A stretch of 64,000 bases of DNA from Antrihabitans stalagmiti. Its GTDB lineage: Bacteria; Actinomycetota; Actinomycetes; Mycobacteriales; Mycobacteriaceae. A program made the position numbers and the translations under genes. The notes below the pieces were generated by a model. The model made no database searches and was not told the origin of the DNA. It saw only the letters and a program-made list of their open reading frames with translations. Within the stretch, counting starts at the first letter, position 1; each line of letters opens with the position of its first letter. This document shows positions 31,021 through 40,957 of the stretch, piece by piece. The stretch is from contig NZ_JAEMNV010000012.1 of the NCBI RefSeq assembly GCF_016482825.1, forward strand, positions 62,001 to 126,000, given 5' to 3'.

Positions 31021-31587
31021 ATGGGAACTGATTCCGGAAACGGAACCGACGAGGGCAGCGTTGCAGTGACCGACGTTGCCACCACCGAGGTCGATGACGC
31101 ACCCGGCAAGGATTCGGCTGAATCCGACGATTACCTGATCGAAGAAGGCGAGATCGCGGGCGACTACCTCGAGCAGTTGCTCGACGTACTCGACTTCGAC
31201 GGTGACATCGATCTCGACGTCGAGGGTGATCGCGCCATCGTGAGTATCGACGGCGGCAAGGATCTGTCGAAGTTGGTCGGTCGTAAGGGCGAGGTGCTCG
31301 ACGCCCTGCAGGAGTTGACTCGTCTTGCCGTGCAGCAGTCGACAGGCGAGCGAAGCCGGTTGATGCTCGACGTGGCAGGTTGGCGTGCGGGTCGGCGTGC
31401 GGAACTGACGACACTTGGCCGAGACGCCGCACAACGGGTCCTCGAGTCCGGCGAACGTGAGGCGTTGAGTCCGATGACGCCGTTCGAGCGCAAGATCGTT
31501 CACGATGCTGTTGCCGGTATTGACGGAGTTTCGAGCGAGAGCGAGGGCGCCGAGCCTTCCAGGCGAGTAGTGGTAGTCCGGCAGTGA
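31021..31587 (+). CDS. jag: Jag/KhpB-type RNA-binding protein (KH-R3H)
   Basis: A 188-residue protein. An acidic N-terminus is followed by DYLEQLLDVLDFDGDIDLDV and the KH-like GGKDLSKLVGRKGEVLDALQ, then the R3H domain ending FERKIVHDAVAGIDGVSSES. It binds RNA and in other bacteria affects cell division and envelope genes. ATG 31021 was preferred because the purine-rich GAAGAAGAGG lies just upstream; an in-frame ATG at 30976, 5 nt after yidC, would add 15 charged residues and is possible. Confidence 0.9.
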   Translation: MGTDSGNGTDEGSVAVTDVATTEVDDAPGKDSAESDDYLIEEGEIAGDYLEQLLDVLDFDGDIDLDVEGDRAIVSIDGGKDLSKLVGRKGEVLDALQELTRLAVQQSTGERSRLMLDVAGWRAGRRAELTTLGRDAAQRVLESGEREALSPMTPFERKIVHDAVAGIDGVSSESEGAEPSRRVVVVRQ

Positions 31588-31603
31588 GTGGGTAGACAAT
31601 CAG

Positions 31604-31640
31604 CAGGGCCTCCGGTCGTCGACCGGAGGCCCTGTTTGTT
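31604..31640 (+). terminator. Terminator of the rpmH-jag operon
   Basis: A perfect stem of 15 bp (CAGGGCCTCCGGTCG and its complement) followed by TTTGTT. A very strong intrinsic terminator 17 nt after jag. Confidence 0.92.
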
Positions 31641-31690
31641 ATCGAGAGCAAATTACATCGATGTTGTTCCGTCGCTAGACGCAGTGGAGG

Positions 31691-32362
31691 ATGTTTCACG
31701 TGGAACGAAATGACAGCGAGACGATAGAGCCTCCGCCCGCCGCACATCGAATCTTCGGTGATCGCATCGAACTGGCAATCGCCTATTGGAAGGCTCTGTC
31801 GACCGATGGTGTCGAGCGCGGACTTATCGGTCCGCGTGAAGTGCCGAGGCTGTGGGAACGACACATCCTCAATTGCGCTGTCATCGGAGAACTGATTGCC
31901 GAAGGGGAATCCGTAGTCGACATCGGTAGCGGTGCCGGGCTGCCCGGGATCCCGCTCGCGATCGCTCGGCCCGACCTCCGGGTCGCTCTGGTCGAGCCTC
32001 TGCTGCGCCGCACTCGATTCCTCGGCGAGTTCGTCGAAGCCGCCGGCCTCGACATCACCGTGGTCCGCGGCCGCGCAGAGCAAGCCGGCGTTGTGCATGA
32101 AGTCGGTGGTGCCGACGTCGCCACGTCCCGCGCAGTTGCTCCGCTCGAGAAGCTGTCCAAGTGGTCACTCCCCCTCGTTCACGAGAATGGACGCATGCTC
32201 GCGATGAAGGGGTCCAGCGCGGCTGAGGAGATCACACGGGATCGCGCTGCGCTCACCCGACTCGGCGCCGGTGCCGTCGACGTCGTCGAGTGCGGATCGA
32301 CGTTCCTCGAAACACCGACGATCGTTGTGCGCGCGGTAAGAATCGCGAAGCGGCACAAGTAG
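31691..32362 (+). CDS. rsmG: 16S rRNA (guanine527-N7)-methyltransferase RsmG
   Basis: A 223-residue methyltransferase of the GidB family, with the SAM-binding [18 protein letters not shown] and the preceding [14 protein letters not shown]. Loss of this enzyme gives low-level streptomycin resistance in several bacteria. The first codons ATG-TTT-CAC-GTG are formed by a parS site. The GGAGG touches the ATG at 31691 but is 9 nt from the in-frame GTG at 31700, so translation may really begin at that GTG inside parS. Confidence 0.93.
   Translation: MFHVERNDSETIEPPPAAHRIFGDRIELAIAYWKALSTDGVERGLIGPREVPRLWERHILNCAVIGELIAEGESVVDIGSGAGLPGIPLAIARPDLRVALVEPLLRRTRFLGEFVEAAGLDITVVRGRAEQAGVVHEVGGADVATSRAVAPLEKLSKWSLPLVHENGRMLAMKGSSAAEEITRDRAALTRLGAGAVDVVECGSTFLETPTIVVRAVRIAKRHK
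31692..31707 (+). promoter_or_regulatory. parS site 1 (in rsmG start)
   Basis: TGTTTCACGTGGAACG, one change in the right arm from the TGTTTCACGTGAAACA consensus. It overlaps the rsmG initiation region. Confidence 0.9.
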
Positions 32363-32689
32363 GGGCGTCGTCGTCACGGGCGCAGGAGTGGTGTGTTCTC
32401 GAGTTGATCGCACCGGAGGTAGAGCCGTGAGTGTGGTTCCGTCTTCTTGTTGCGCGAGTGGTTTAGATGCGGTCGAGCCGATTTACACGCAGTGACAGAA
32501 CCCCCGATTCGAGGACCGCTTCGGGAGAACGAGCGGCGACGGATCCTTTCGCGCCTCGTGTCACGTGACTCCTCGGACCTGTTGGTCAGGTGTGCGCCCA
32601 CATCGACGAGAAATTCTGACTTCTTGGTCGTACGGTCCGTCTTGTCTCGGCCAGAAATTACTTCGATGTTATTAGTGGTCGGCGGGAGT

Positions 32690-32705
32690 TGTTTCACGTG
32701 GAACA
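32690..32705 (+). promoter_or_regulatory. parS site 2
   Basis: TGTTTCACGTGGAACA, in the same orientation as site 1. Confidence 0.92.
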
Positions 32706-33731
32706 CAACCTGTTCGACTAGGTAGCTCTCCGGAGCAGTCAGGGGCGGAGAACAGTTCTGGAGGATTCGCCATCTGCACAACACTCCCCTACGAGTCGCG
32801 GGTAGGACGGAGTTGATGGATCGCTGCTTCCCCGAAAATCAGAGGGGACCGGGTTGTCGATTCCCCGCGATTAAGACGCCGGGCGCTGTGTCTTACCCCC
32901 TTGCGCCGTGAGGTTCGGCTCGACTGCTCGGGTCCGCTGACTCGAATACGAAACGAGCGAAATCTGGGGCTACCGGTCGCTTCCCGAATAGGACACTTTG
33001 CATGCGGACGTTGCGATCTCGGTCAGCTCGTACATCGACCATTTCCAACAACCAGCAGCAGCGCGTTGATGACCGGAAGCGTCGCTGTTCGATACACCGT
33101 TCATCGCCAAGGTGAAGATGCAGTGGATTGCCTTCGTAGTGCATGTCGCGTGGAGTTGCCCGTCAAGGGCTTGTGACACGTAGAGCTCGGCGAACAAGTT
33201 TCGTAGCGTGGGCGACGCCGGGTCTCACTGCTGCAATTGGGATACAGGAGTGAGCGGTGCACAGATGGGCTTGCGTGGAGGGAAGCGCTGCCGTCGGTTC
33301 CCTGCTTCTACGCCGGGCGTTACGTGGCTTGCTGTGCTCATGGTGTCGTCTTGGAGCAACGTAGACCTGGACACCGATGTAGCCGCGGCTTTCGGTTCAT
33401 TCATCGTGTTGTCGGTGACAACCTGCCGACAGTGTCGATGCCTGCGCTGCAGCTGGGATGAATGTGACTGTGTCACGGCTAGCGGTTGCTGGAACTAGTT
33501 TGATGTACGAGCTGATCGAGAGTGCGGTTGTGCGCACGCGGTGTCCGGTTCGGTGGGTGGCGTTCGAGAGCCCCTCTACTCTCACGTCGAGGATCCGATC
33601 ATGAGTGGATGCTCGCGACATCATCGGCAGGCGTACCGGTCGCGTGTCATCATCGGCCGGCCTACCCGTCCCCCGGCTCCGGCGGCGTGATCGTTTGATC
33701 GCGGTCATCGATCGGGTCGGTGGTCCTCCGA

Positions 33732-33747
33732 CGTTCCACGTGAAACA
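33732..33747 (-). promoter_or_regulatory. parS site 3
   Basis: CGTTCCACGTGAAACA on the plus strand, the exact reverse complement of site 1. Confidence 0.92.
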
Positions 33748-34999
33748 TGGCGATTGCTCTGAGTGATTGGTAGCCCCAGGAGATTGCGGAGAAGCGATGT
33801 GTGAGCCGCGGCATCCATAACCGTCGGACGACCCGCCGCCAGTCCCTCCAAAGCTGGAACATGACGGTTAGGTGGGTCTGGCAAGTACTCAGGTTGCGGC
33901 GAGCGGATCGTCGCCTGCCAAGACCGGTGACTGTCGCGGATCGCTCACAGTCGATCGGAGATGCCGGTTGTGACCGACCGGCTCATCCTTGTCGATGCCC
34001 CTGCATGGATGGTTGCTCGACTACAGGCAGCTCGGTTTGGATTCGAGCGGAATCCTGACACGGTTCATCGAAGGCTTCGTGACAATGCATGTCCTACCCG
34101 ATCTTGGTTCGTCGTAGTTGTCGCCGAGATGCACTTCGTGCGTGAAGCCACGAGAGTCCCGCCCAGGGGCGTGAAGGCGAAGTCCGGTCGGACCTCTCCT
34201 GCTAGCGTCGCGCCCTCGACGACGTGCAGCACGCCACCGAAGAATCGCTTCGGCGGAGGACTGCGCAACTGCCGAACTCCTTCACGCCGGTGTCGACTGT
34301 GCCTACAGGGTTACGGCATGCGCGCCCGCGACCGAGGAATGGTGCTGCGGGGACATCGACAACCCGGAACCCAACCCGACGATCCGAACGACCGACCGAA
34401 CACCGGGGCGTCCAGGTCTACGCGCGCATTGCGGATCGGTCGACGATCGTGCACCGGGGCCTCGCCTGACGCTTTGTCGAGTGAGGGGTGGTGGACTTGC
34501 AATTGGCCACACAGAGCGGGCGGAGTGGATTTCGCGCAGTGAGGGTCTGCGACGCCCGTAGATCTCATCGCTCGGCGGCCGATAGATCGTGGTGTTCCCT
34601 CGCCACAATTGGATCCAGTCAGGCGAGTTGCGCGGCCCGAGAGTGGATCAGTCCTGACGGTAGGCAGAGCAACCGTGTGCGAACCGTGGTTGTTCGATCT
34701 GTTGAGATCTTCAGGCCTTCCAAGTCATGTAGTCGGTGGCACGGCTATGGCTTGCTCGGTGGGCCGACCCCGGCTACCCGGAAGAGAGCGAAGGCGCGGA
34801 GAGGTGTTGGGTGGATTCTCGACCGCCGATGATCGGCTGCACGCATTCCGTTCATTAGGGGGTGGCCGAACAACGGGCGCATCCGCATGTCCCTTACGTC
34901 GCGCCCGTCGCTGAGATCGTCTGTCGTCCCTGAGAAGGAGATGGTCGCGGAGTCGGCCCAGCTCTCACAACCTGTCGGTGTGGGTGCGCCACCAGCTGA

Positions 35000-35015
35000 G
35001 GTTCCACGTGAAACA
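35000..35015 (-). promoter_or_regulatory. parS site 4
   Basis: GGTTCCACGTGAAACA on the plus strand, reverse orientation, differing from site 3 only at the first base. Confidence 0.92.
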
Positions 35016-35582
35016 TGCGGTCGAGGTCACTGAGCCAGCCATCGTGTCCTATTCCCTCGACCGAGTGTTTGTGTAGCTCACTACTGCCGGTACTGGAGTG
35101 TTATTGCCAGGGACGACTCGTTGGATGGCAGTTCACGTGGCCGTTCGAGTCCGACTGCGCGGGCCAAAACTCGGATGCACAAGCATGACGTCGATTTTTG
35201 GGAGCATGGTTTGAACCGACCAAACGTGACTTTGCGTCAGATGTACCGCGAGTGAGTTCGTGGTCGTCTGCGCGATCGGGAGCGTTCTGCTGGAACGGCG
35301 GTGGGAAGTCGTGGTGGATAAAAGACCGTCGACCACAACTAGGTATGAGTCGCGAGGGCGGGTGACCGTGTCCGTGCAGTCACGTCCCACTGGTAGGTCT
35401 GAACGTCGTAATCCGTCGATGTCGGTTCGTCGTATTGGAGACGGATTCGATCTATCTGAGGACGTATTGCGACGAGCGGTGGACTGCAAATGTAGGCCAG
35501 CGTTCCGGAAGGATTCGCGACCGGGAATCGGATTGGCCGTACCGTGCGACAGCGTCCCCAGTGCATTCGGAGATGTCCGCAA

Positions 35583-35598
35583 TGTTTCACGTGGAACG
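35583..35598 (+). promoter_or_regulatory. parS site 5
   Basis: TGTTTCACGTGGAACG, identical to site 1. It forms an inverted pair with site 6, about 94 nt away. Confidence 0.92.
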
Positions 35599-35691
35599 CT
35601 CGGGGACGAGCTGCGACGGTGGCGGTGATTCCCGATCAGTTGCCGCGTCGTCTACTCCAAAAACAAATACCGCACATCCCGCCCTGTCGAC

Positions 35692-35707
35692 CGTTCCACG
35701 TGAAACA
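35692..35707 (-). promoter_or_regulatory. parS site 6
   Basis: CGTTCCACGTGAAACA on the plus strand, the exact reverse complement of site 5. Confidence 0.92.
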
Positions 35708-36293
35708 TGGGCGTCCGATCGCTTGGGGCTAGGCCTTCTCGGCAAAGGAACCCGGTGACATCGCCGCACCCGAGCGATTGACAAGTGCAGCCGAATCGGC
35801 CGGGAGTCCAGGCGCGGATCGACGGACCACCTACCGCCCGACTCGATGACCCGCCTTCTGAATCTGGATCGGTGCCACAGGAATTCGAGTGACGGCGATA
35901 GGCGATCCGATGTCGCCCGTTGTCGATAGGTTCGGACATCTAGTACGGCTGAACGGGCCTCTCCGATCCGACGGCCAGCATGTCTCTGCAGACCACAATC
36001 ACCCGGCGGGCGAACACAAGTTTCTTCGTCTGGTCGGGCTAGTGAGGCAACTTCTATTCGACAAATCACGTTTCGGCGTGTCGGCTGCGTGTCTCGGTTG
36101 GTTTGGCCGCGCCCGACTTCCTTATCGGAGCGGGTGCTGGCAAGCTTGGGTTCATCGCGTATGACGGTGGAGCTGACGCCGACCAGAGCCGCTCGGTGAA
36201 GCACGATCGCTGCGACGAGCCGATCATTTCTGGGGGGCGACTCCTGTTGAAGTCATAGACTTTTCGATTCGCTGTAAGGGTTAAGGAGAGCTA

Positions 36294-37289
36294 ATGCCAG
36301 GTGGTACCAACGTTTCACGTGAAACGTCCACAGAACCACTGTTGGAGGCCGGACGTCACGGGAAGGTCGATCCTGATTTCGCTGCCGCGTACCCCGGCAT
36401 CTCCCTCACCGACACCCCGATAGGCGCTGCTGCGCAACGTGCAAGCCAAGTCCTGCACCCGGAGTCTGTAGCACTTCCGAAGCTGAAAGAACGCCGCGTG
36501 ATCACGGTTGCGAACCAGAAGGGTGGCGTTGGCAAGACGACGACTGCAGTGAATCTCGCATCCGCGCTAGCACTGCAAGGGCTGACAGTTCTCGTCGTCG
36601 ACCTGGACCCGCAGGGTAATGCCAGTACGGCCCTCGGGGTCGATCACCGCTCCGGAATTGCGTCCAGCTACGAACTGCTGCTCGGCGAGACAACGGCGAA
36701 GGAAGCCATTCAGACGAGCCCGCACAGCCCGCGTCTGCTTTGCATTCCGGCCACGATCGACCTTGCCGGCGCCGAGATCGAACTGGTGTCGATGGTTGCG
36801 CGTGAAGGTCGATTGAAGACGGCACTGAGCGATGCCGCACTCGAGGAATTCGAGATCGACTTCGTGCTGATCGACTGCCCGCCGTCCCTCGGACTGCTGA
36901 CCGTTAATGCAATGGTCGCAGCCAAGGAAGTCCTGATTCCTATCCAGTGCGAGTACTACGCGCTGGAAGGTGTCGGACAGTTGCTTCGAAACATCCAACT
37001 TGTGCAGGCACATCTGAATCCCTCACTGCACGTATCGACCGTAATTCTCACGATGTACGACGGTCGAACGAAGCTCGCGGATCAGGTCGCGGACGAGGTT
37101 CGCAACCACTTCGGAGAAGCTGTTCTTCGCGCGGTGATCCCGCGCAGCGTCAAGGTCTCCGAGGCCCCTGGCTACGGGATGACCGTGCTCGACTACGACC
37201 CGGGTTCGAGGGGTGCAATGAGTTATCTGGATGCAGGGCGTGAACTTGCTTCTCGCTCCGCCGGCGTAGTTGGGAGCGTGGAGCGATGA
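36294..37289 (+). CDS. parA: Chromosome partitioning ATPase ParA
   Basis: A 331-residue ParA/Soj from ATG 36294, with TAAGGAGAG upstream. A variable 65-residue N-terminal extension precedes the deviant Walker [15 protein letters not shown], then the switch [10 protein letters not shown] and the Walker B-like [13 protein letters not shown]. It binds DNA non-specifically with ATP and moves ParB-bound origins. Codons 6-10 are a perfect parS. parB overlaps its stop by 4 nt. Confidence 0.96.
   Translation: MPGGTNVSRETSTEPLLEAGRHGKVDPDFAAAYPGISLTDTPIGAAAQRASQVLHPESVALPKLKERRVITVANQKGGVGKTTTAVNLASALALQGLTVLVVDLDPQGNASTALGVDHRSGIASSYELLLGETTAKEAIQTSPHSPRLLCIPATIDLAGAEIELVSMVAREGRLKTALSDAALEEFEIDFVLIDCPPSLGLLTVNAMVAAKEVLIPIQCEYYALEGVGQLLRNIQLVQAHLNPSLHVSTVILTMYDGRTKLADQVADEVRNHFGEAVLRAVIPRSVKVSEAPGYGMTVLDYDPGSRGAMSYLDAGRELASRSAGVVGSVER
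36311..36326. promoter_or_regulatory. parS site 7 (in parA 5' coding region)
   Basis: CGTTTCACGTGAAACG, the only fully palindromic 16-mer of the seven, located 17 nt inside parA and encoding part of NVSRETS. Confidence 0.93.
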
Positions 37290-38305
37290 GTCAGGCACGC
37301 AACAAGGGTGGTCTCGGCCGCGGCCTTGCAGCTCTGATTCCAACCGGACCGACCGGCGGTGGACCCGGTCTCGGCAGTGCAGCTGCCGACGTCATCATCG
37401 GCGTCGAGCGATCGAGCGCCGCGTTGAAGCTGGCCGGTGCGAACGAAACGAAGGCACGTGCGGAAGCCGCGGACGAGGCTGAACTGGCTCCGGCTGGCGC
37501 CGTATACCGCGAGATTCCACCCGGTCAGATCAAGCCGAATCCGAAGCAGCCGCGCCAGGTCTTCGAAGAGGAAGCGCTCACCGAGCTCGTCCATTCGATC
37601 CGTGAGTTCGGGCTTATGCAGCCGATCGTCGTTCGACGGACAAGCCCGAAGAGCTACGAGCTCGTCATGGGCGAGCGCCGTTGGCGAGCAAGTCAGCTCG
37701 CGGGCCTGGAGGCGATTCCGGCAATCGTTCGGGAGACCGCGGACGAGTCGATGCTCCGCGACGCGTTGCTCGAGAATATCCACCGCGTTCAGTTGAATCC
37801 CCTCGAAGAAGCAGCCGCGTATCAACAGCTGCTCGAAGAGTTCGAGGTGACTCATGAGGAACTCGCGAACAAGCTCGGCCGATCGCGTCCCGTCATCACC
37901 AACATGATCCGGCTGCTGAAGCTTCCGATTCCAGTGCAGCGTCGCGTCGCTGCCGGTGTTCTGTCGGCGGGTCACGCGCGTGCTCTCCTCGCTCTCGAAG
38001 CCGGAGCGGACGCGCAGGAGGTCCTCGCAGCGCGCATCGTCGCCGAGGGACTGTCGGTTCGCGCGACCGAGGAAGCTGTCACGTTGGCCAACCGGGAGGA
38101 CGCAACTGCGCTGCAACCCGCTGCCCGACGCAAGCCGATTCAGATGCCAGGACTGCAGGATGTGGCCGAGCGACTGTCCGAGTCCTTCGACACGCGCGTC
38201 ACCGTCAGCCTCGGCAAGCGAAAAGGCAAGATTGTCGTCGAATTTGGATCGGTCGACGACCTTCAACGCATCGTCGGATTGATGGAGAAAGAAGGGGCAA
38301 TTTAG
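37286..38305 (+). CDS. parB: Chromosome partitioning protein ParB
   Basis: A 339-residue ParB/Spo0J starting [19 protein letters not shown], the conserved ParA-stimulating N-terminus. The ParB-N domain has the CTP-binding box GERRWRA and [16 protein letters not shown]. The central helix-turn-helix [19 protein letters not shown] binds parS, and the C-terminal dimerisation domain ends IVGLMEKEG. It loads at the parS sites listed here and slides as a CTP-dependent clamp. Confidence 0.96.
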   Translation: MSQARNKGGLGRGLAALIPTGPTGGGPGLGSAAADVIIGVERSSAALKLAGANETKARAEAADEAELAPAGAVYREIPPGQIKPNPKQPRQVFEEEALTELVHSIREFGLMQPIVVRRTSPKSYELVMGERRWRASQLAGLEAIPAIVRETADESMLRDALLENIHRVQLNPLEEAAAYQQLLEEFEVTHEELANKLGRSRPVITNMIRLLKLPIPVQRRVAAGVLSAGHARALLALEAGADAQEVLAARIVAEGLSVRATEEAVTLANREDATALQPAARRKPIQMPGLQDVAERLSESFDTRVTVSLGKRKGKIVVEFGSVDDLQRIVGLMEKEGAI

Positions 38306-38499
38306 CCCATTTCGAGGGGGTTCCGGCCATACGCGGTCGATACGTCACAGTGACAGGTCGTCGAAACGGCCCTTTGGAGCCGTAACTCTCACCTGACAGG
38401 CGGTTCGCATCGCCTATCCTTAGCAGTGGCCAGTGCCGAATTCGCGGTGCTGGATTTCTCGAGCCGATCACATTCGGTGGGTATGGAGGCTGAGCGAGC

Positions 38500-39225
38500 G
38501 TGTCGACCAGCGTCACCGCCCTCACCCTCGACCGCCTCGACACCCTCCCGACCCACTCTCGACGATGTGTGTTCTGGGAACTCGATCCAGCAGTGGCAGC
38601 GACATCCAAAGAATTCACGGATCCGGTATTCGAGAAGGAAGCTTGGCTGTCGTCGGTGCTCCTCGAGTGGGGCTCCTGCGGACAGGTCGCGACAGTCGAC
38701 GGATTCCCGGCAGGTTGTGCGCTCTACTCGCCGCCGAGCGCTGTTCCCCGCGCGACGCTGTTCCCGACCTCACCCGTCAGCGCGGACGCCGTCCTATTGA
38801 CCACACTGCGCCTCGAGCGCGGAGCTGGCCGGGAAGACGTCGCCAACGACGACGCGCTGGCTAGCAGTCTCGTACAGGCAGTCGTCGCCGATCTTGTCCG
38901 CCGAGGTGTTCGTGCTCTTGAATCCTTCGGCATAGTCAAGACCGACGAAGAGAACGATCCCGATTCTGCGGCAGCCGACGCAACACCGACCGCCACAGCG
39001 GCACTCGACTGCTCGCCGACGACCTGCATGATTCCCGCGGACTTTTTGGAAAGCGTCGGATTCGAAGTCGTTGCGCCTCATCATCGATTCCCTCGACTGA
39101 GGCTCGAATTGGACCGCGACCATGGTTGGAAGGCCGACGTCGAGTACGCCCTCGAGCAGTTGCTGGCCGCCGCGCAGATTACGGTTCCGGATTTTGGCTA
39201 CCGAACGAAGGCCGGTGCCAGATAG
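38500..39225 (+). CDS. GNAT-like acetyltransferase family protein near parB
   Basis: A 241-residue protein from GTG 38500. The C-terminal half (VQAVVADLVRRGVRALESFGI, then MIPADFLESVGFEVVAPHHRFPRLRL) follows the GNAT pattern of a helix after the CoA site and a final FLxxxGF strand, but the canonical R/Q-x-x-G-x-G/A CoA loop is not obvious. A gene of this kind next to parB is common in the group. The acetyl acceptor is unknown. Confidence 0.7.
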   Translation: MSTSVTALTLDRLDTLPTHSRRCVFWELDPAVAATSKEFTDPVFEKEAWLSSVLLEWGSCGQVATVDGFPAGCALYSPPSAVPRATLFPTSPVSADAVLLTTLRLERGAGREDVANDDALASSLVQAVVADLVRRGVRALESFGIVKTDEENDPDSAAADATPTATAALDCSPTTCMIPADFLESVGFEVVAPHHRFPRLRLELDRDHGWKADVEYALEQLLAAAQITVPDFGYRTKAGAR

Positions 39226-39259
39226 CGGATTTCGTCCCAGGTGAGACGAAAGCCGATGA

Positions 39260-40459
39260 TCAGCCGCGGTCGGCCGAAGCCAACTCTTCCGCCAGCAGTT
39301 CGGCGAATGTGTAAGTGCCGGTTGGCTGATCGTCTTGGCCGAGCAGGTAAAGACGTTTGACGGCAATCAGGATCGCCTCTGCGATGACGTCACGGAATCG
39401 TGGATTCGTGAGCACGGCAGCGTCGTATTGGTTTGTGAGATAACCGATATCGACCTGCACGGTCGGCATCTTGGTGAGGCGCAACAGATCCCACGTCCGA
39501 CCGTGAACTCTGCAGTCCTGCAGCGAGGTTCGAGCAACGACCTCACGTTGAATGAATCCGGAAAGAACCTGGCCGATCATCGACGTGGAACCGTGCGAAT
39601 TGCCGAAATGGAAGCTCGCAACGCCGTTCGCGGACGGGCTGCCGTTCGACGCGCAGCGCAACGAGATCATCAGGTCGGCGTCGAACGAGTTGGATGTCTC
39701 AGCGCGTTCGACATCGGTCGGATTGGTGTGATGCGGCCGCGACAGGAACGTCTCCATGCCGGTGGCCGCCATCCGACCCTCCAGCCTGCTTGCGAGGTCC
39801 CAGAGAATTTCGGATTCGAACATGTCGCCGAACTCGGTCCAAACGGTTCGCCCCTTGTCCGGGCCACCGAGACCGGGATCGATGACGATTCGCTTCCCCG
39901 TGAGCTGCGGACCCGACCGGTGGACGAGTTCCTCTTCACTGATGCGGTGCGGATTGCCACCTGTGACGCGAGCGCCAAGCAGCTCGAGCGAACGCAGTGT
40001 GTCCGGACCGCAGATTCCGTCCGACGCGAGACCGATCTCTCGTTGGAACGAACTCAAGCCCTCGTGGGTCTGCGGACCGAAGTAGCCGTCGACGCGGTCG
40101 ACGTAGAAGCCGAGGTCCTGCAATCGGCGCTGCAGGGTTGCGACGTCGTCACCGTAGAGGGGTGCGGACAATTGGTAGAACATCGTCCGCGCGCCCAGGC
40201 TGTAGGACGCCTCTTTGAGCGACCTATACGTCGCTGGACCTACAACGCCGTCCACAAGCAGGCCACGTTGCTGCTGAAACGCCCGTACGGCGCTGTCCAA
40301 TGCCTGGTCGAACGCCACATCGGGCGCGATCCAGTAGGTGTCTTCGCCGTCGTCCGGATCGATTGTTTCGCCGTTGTCGTGCAGATAGCCGAGACGGACC
40401 AACGTGCCTCGTACCTCTGCTACGGCAGCGCCATGATCGCCGTGACTGAGTCGATGCAT
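39260..40459 (-). CDS. cwlM: CwlM-type amidase-like cell-wall regulator
   Basis: A 399-residue protein with two N-terminal peptidoglycan-binding domains (about 5-80 and 90-165) and an amidase_3 domain (about 185-370). It has no signal peptide. Catalytic positions are altered: IDPGLGG where amidases have DPGHGG, SLRCASNG where a zinc His is usual, and VQVDIGYLTN where Glu is usual. Mycobacterial CwlM is a cytoplasmic regulator of MurA rather than an amidase, activated by phosphorylation of C-terminal threonines; here TGTYT (Thr380, 382, 384) fits that site. Confidence 0.9.
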   Translation of the reverse strand: MHRLSHGDHGAAVAEVRGTLVRLGYLHDNGETIDPDDGEDTYWIAPDVAFDQALDSAVRAFQQQRGLLVDGVVGPATYRSLKEASYSLGARTMFYQLSAPLYGDDVATLQRRLQDLGFYVDRVDGYFGPQTHEGLSSFQREIGLASDGICGPDTLRSLELLGARVTGGNPHRISEEELVHRSGPQLTGKRIVIDPGLGGPDKGRTVWTEFGDMFESEILWDLASRLEGRMAATGMETFLSRPHHTNPTDVERAETSNSFDADLMISLRCASNGSPSANGVASFHFGNSHGSTSMIGQVLSGFIQREVVARTSLQDCRVHGRTWDLLRLTKMPTVQVDIGYLTNQYDAAVLTNPRFRDVIAEAILIAVKRLYLLGQDDQPTGTYTFAELLAEELASADRG

Positions 40460-40487
40460 TGCGTCAGCGCCTTCCTGTTATCGGCCG

Positions 40488-40513
40488 GTGTGCGCGCGAA
40501 ACCGCGCGCACAC
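40488..40513 (-). terminator. Hairpin between trxA and cwlM
   Basis: A perfect 11-bp stem GTGTGCGCGCG/CGCGCGCACAC with an AAAC loop, 72 nt after the trxA stop. No T-run follows, so it may attenuate rather than end transcription. Confidence 0.6.
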
Positions 40514-40585
40514 ATCGGTCGATTGTCTCAGAAGCTGCGCAGCCACGGGCACACGAGGGCAATTCCGCCTGGCGGCGAGTCGGTC

Positions 40586-40909
40586 TCAGATGACGTCGGA
40601 CAGCTCGCGCAGGAGAGCAGCCTTGCCTTTGGCGCCGACGATCTGCTTCGCTGGCTTGCCACCCTGGAAGAGGATGAGCGTCGGGATCGACATCACCTGG
40701 TAGTCGCGCTGCGTACCCGGGTTGGCGTCGATGTCGAGCTTGGCGATGGTGAGCTTGTCGCCGTGCTCTTTCGAAATCTCCTCGAGCACGGGCGCAACCA
40801 TGCGGCACGGGCCGCACCAGGTTGCCCAGAAGTCGACGAGAACCGGCTTCTCGCTGGTGAGGACATCGTCAGCGAACGATGCGTCGGTGACGTTGATGAT
40901 GTTGGACAT
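40586..40909 (-). CDS. trxA: Thioredoxin
   Basis: A 107-residue thioredoxin with the active site VDFWATWCGPCRMVAP and the cis-Pro segment SIPTLILFQGG. It reduces protein disulfides and is itself reduced by TrxB, encoded 48 nt upstream on the same strand. Confidence 0.97.
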   Translation of the reverse strand: MSNIINVTDASFADDVLTSEKPVLVDFWATWCGPCRMVAPVLEEISKEHGDKLTIAKLDIDANPGTQRDYQVMSIPTLILFQGGKPAKQIVGAKGKAALLRELSDVI

Positions 40910-40957
40910 GGTTGCTCCTGGTGTGTTGGAGAAAAACTTGGGTGGTTGGCTTGTCGA

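Larger units (their letters stand above)
32363..36293. other. Gene-poor interval between rsmG and parA carrying parS sites
   Basis: About 3.9 kb in which no reading frame on either strand shows a recognisable protein, a good ribosome-binding site or consistent composition; the longest frames (up to 205 codons) look like chance openings. It carries five parS sites, at 32690, 33732, 35000, 35583 and 35692. An imperfect direct repeat of about 27 nt lies near 33613-33668, and a copy of the sequence before the rsmG parS lies at 32655. It may be a centromere-like platform, decayed genes, or host to unseen small RNAs. Confidence 0.7.

Noticed and set aside
32564-32579. TCACGTGA core near 32570 and GTTCACGTGG near 35131 as further parS sites
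   Set aside because: Only the inner CACGTG core and a few flanking bases match; the arms differ at four or more positions.
33961-34542. Open frame of 193 codons in the parS interval
   Set aside because: Composition is Arg/Ser/Thr-rich like frame noise, no motif is visible, and no ribosome-binding site fits. Kept as non-coding.
35260-35628. Open frame of 122 codons containing parS site 5
   Set aside because: No domain seen. The MFHVER string recurring at several frames here is simply the translation of ATGTTTCACGTGGAACG (extended parS), not a shared protein start.
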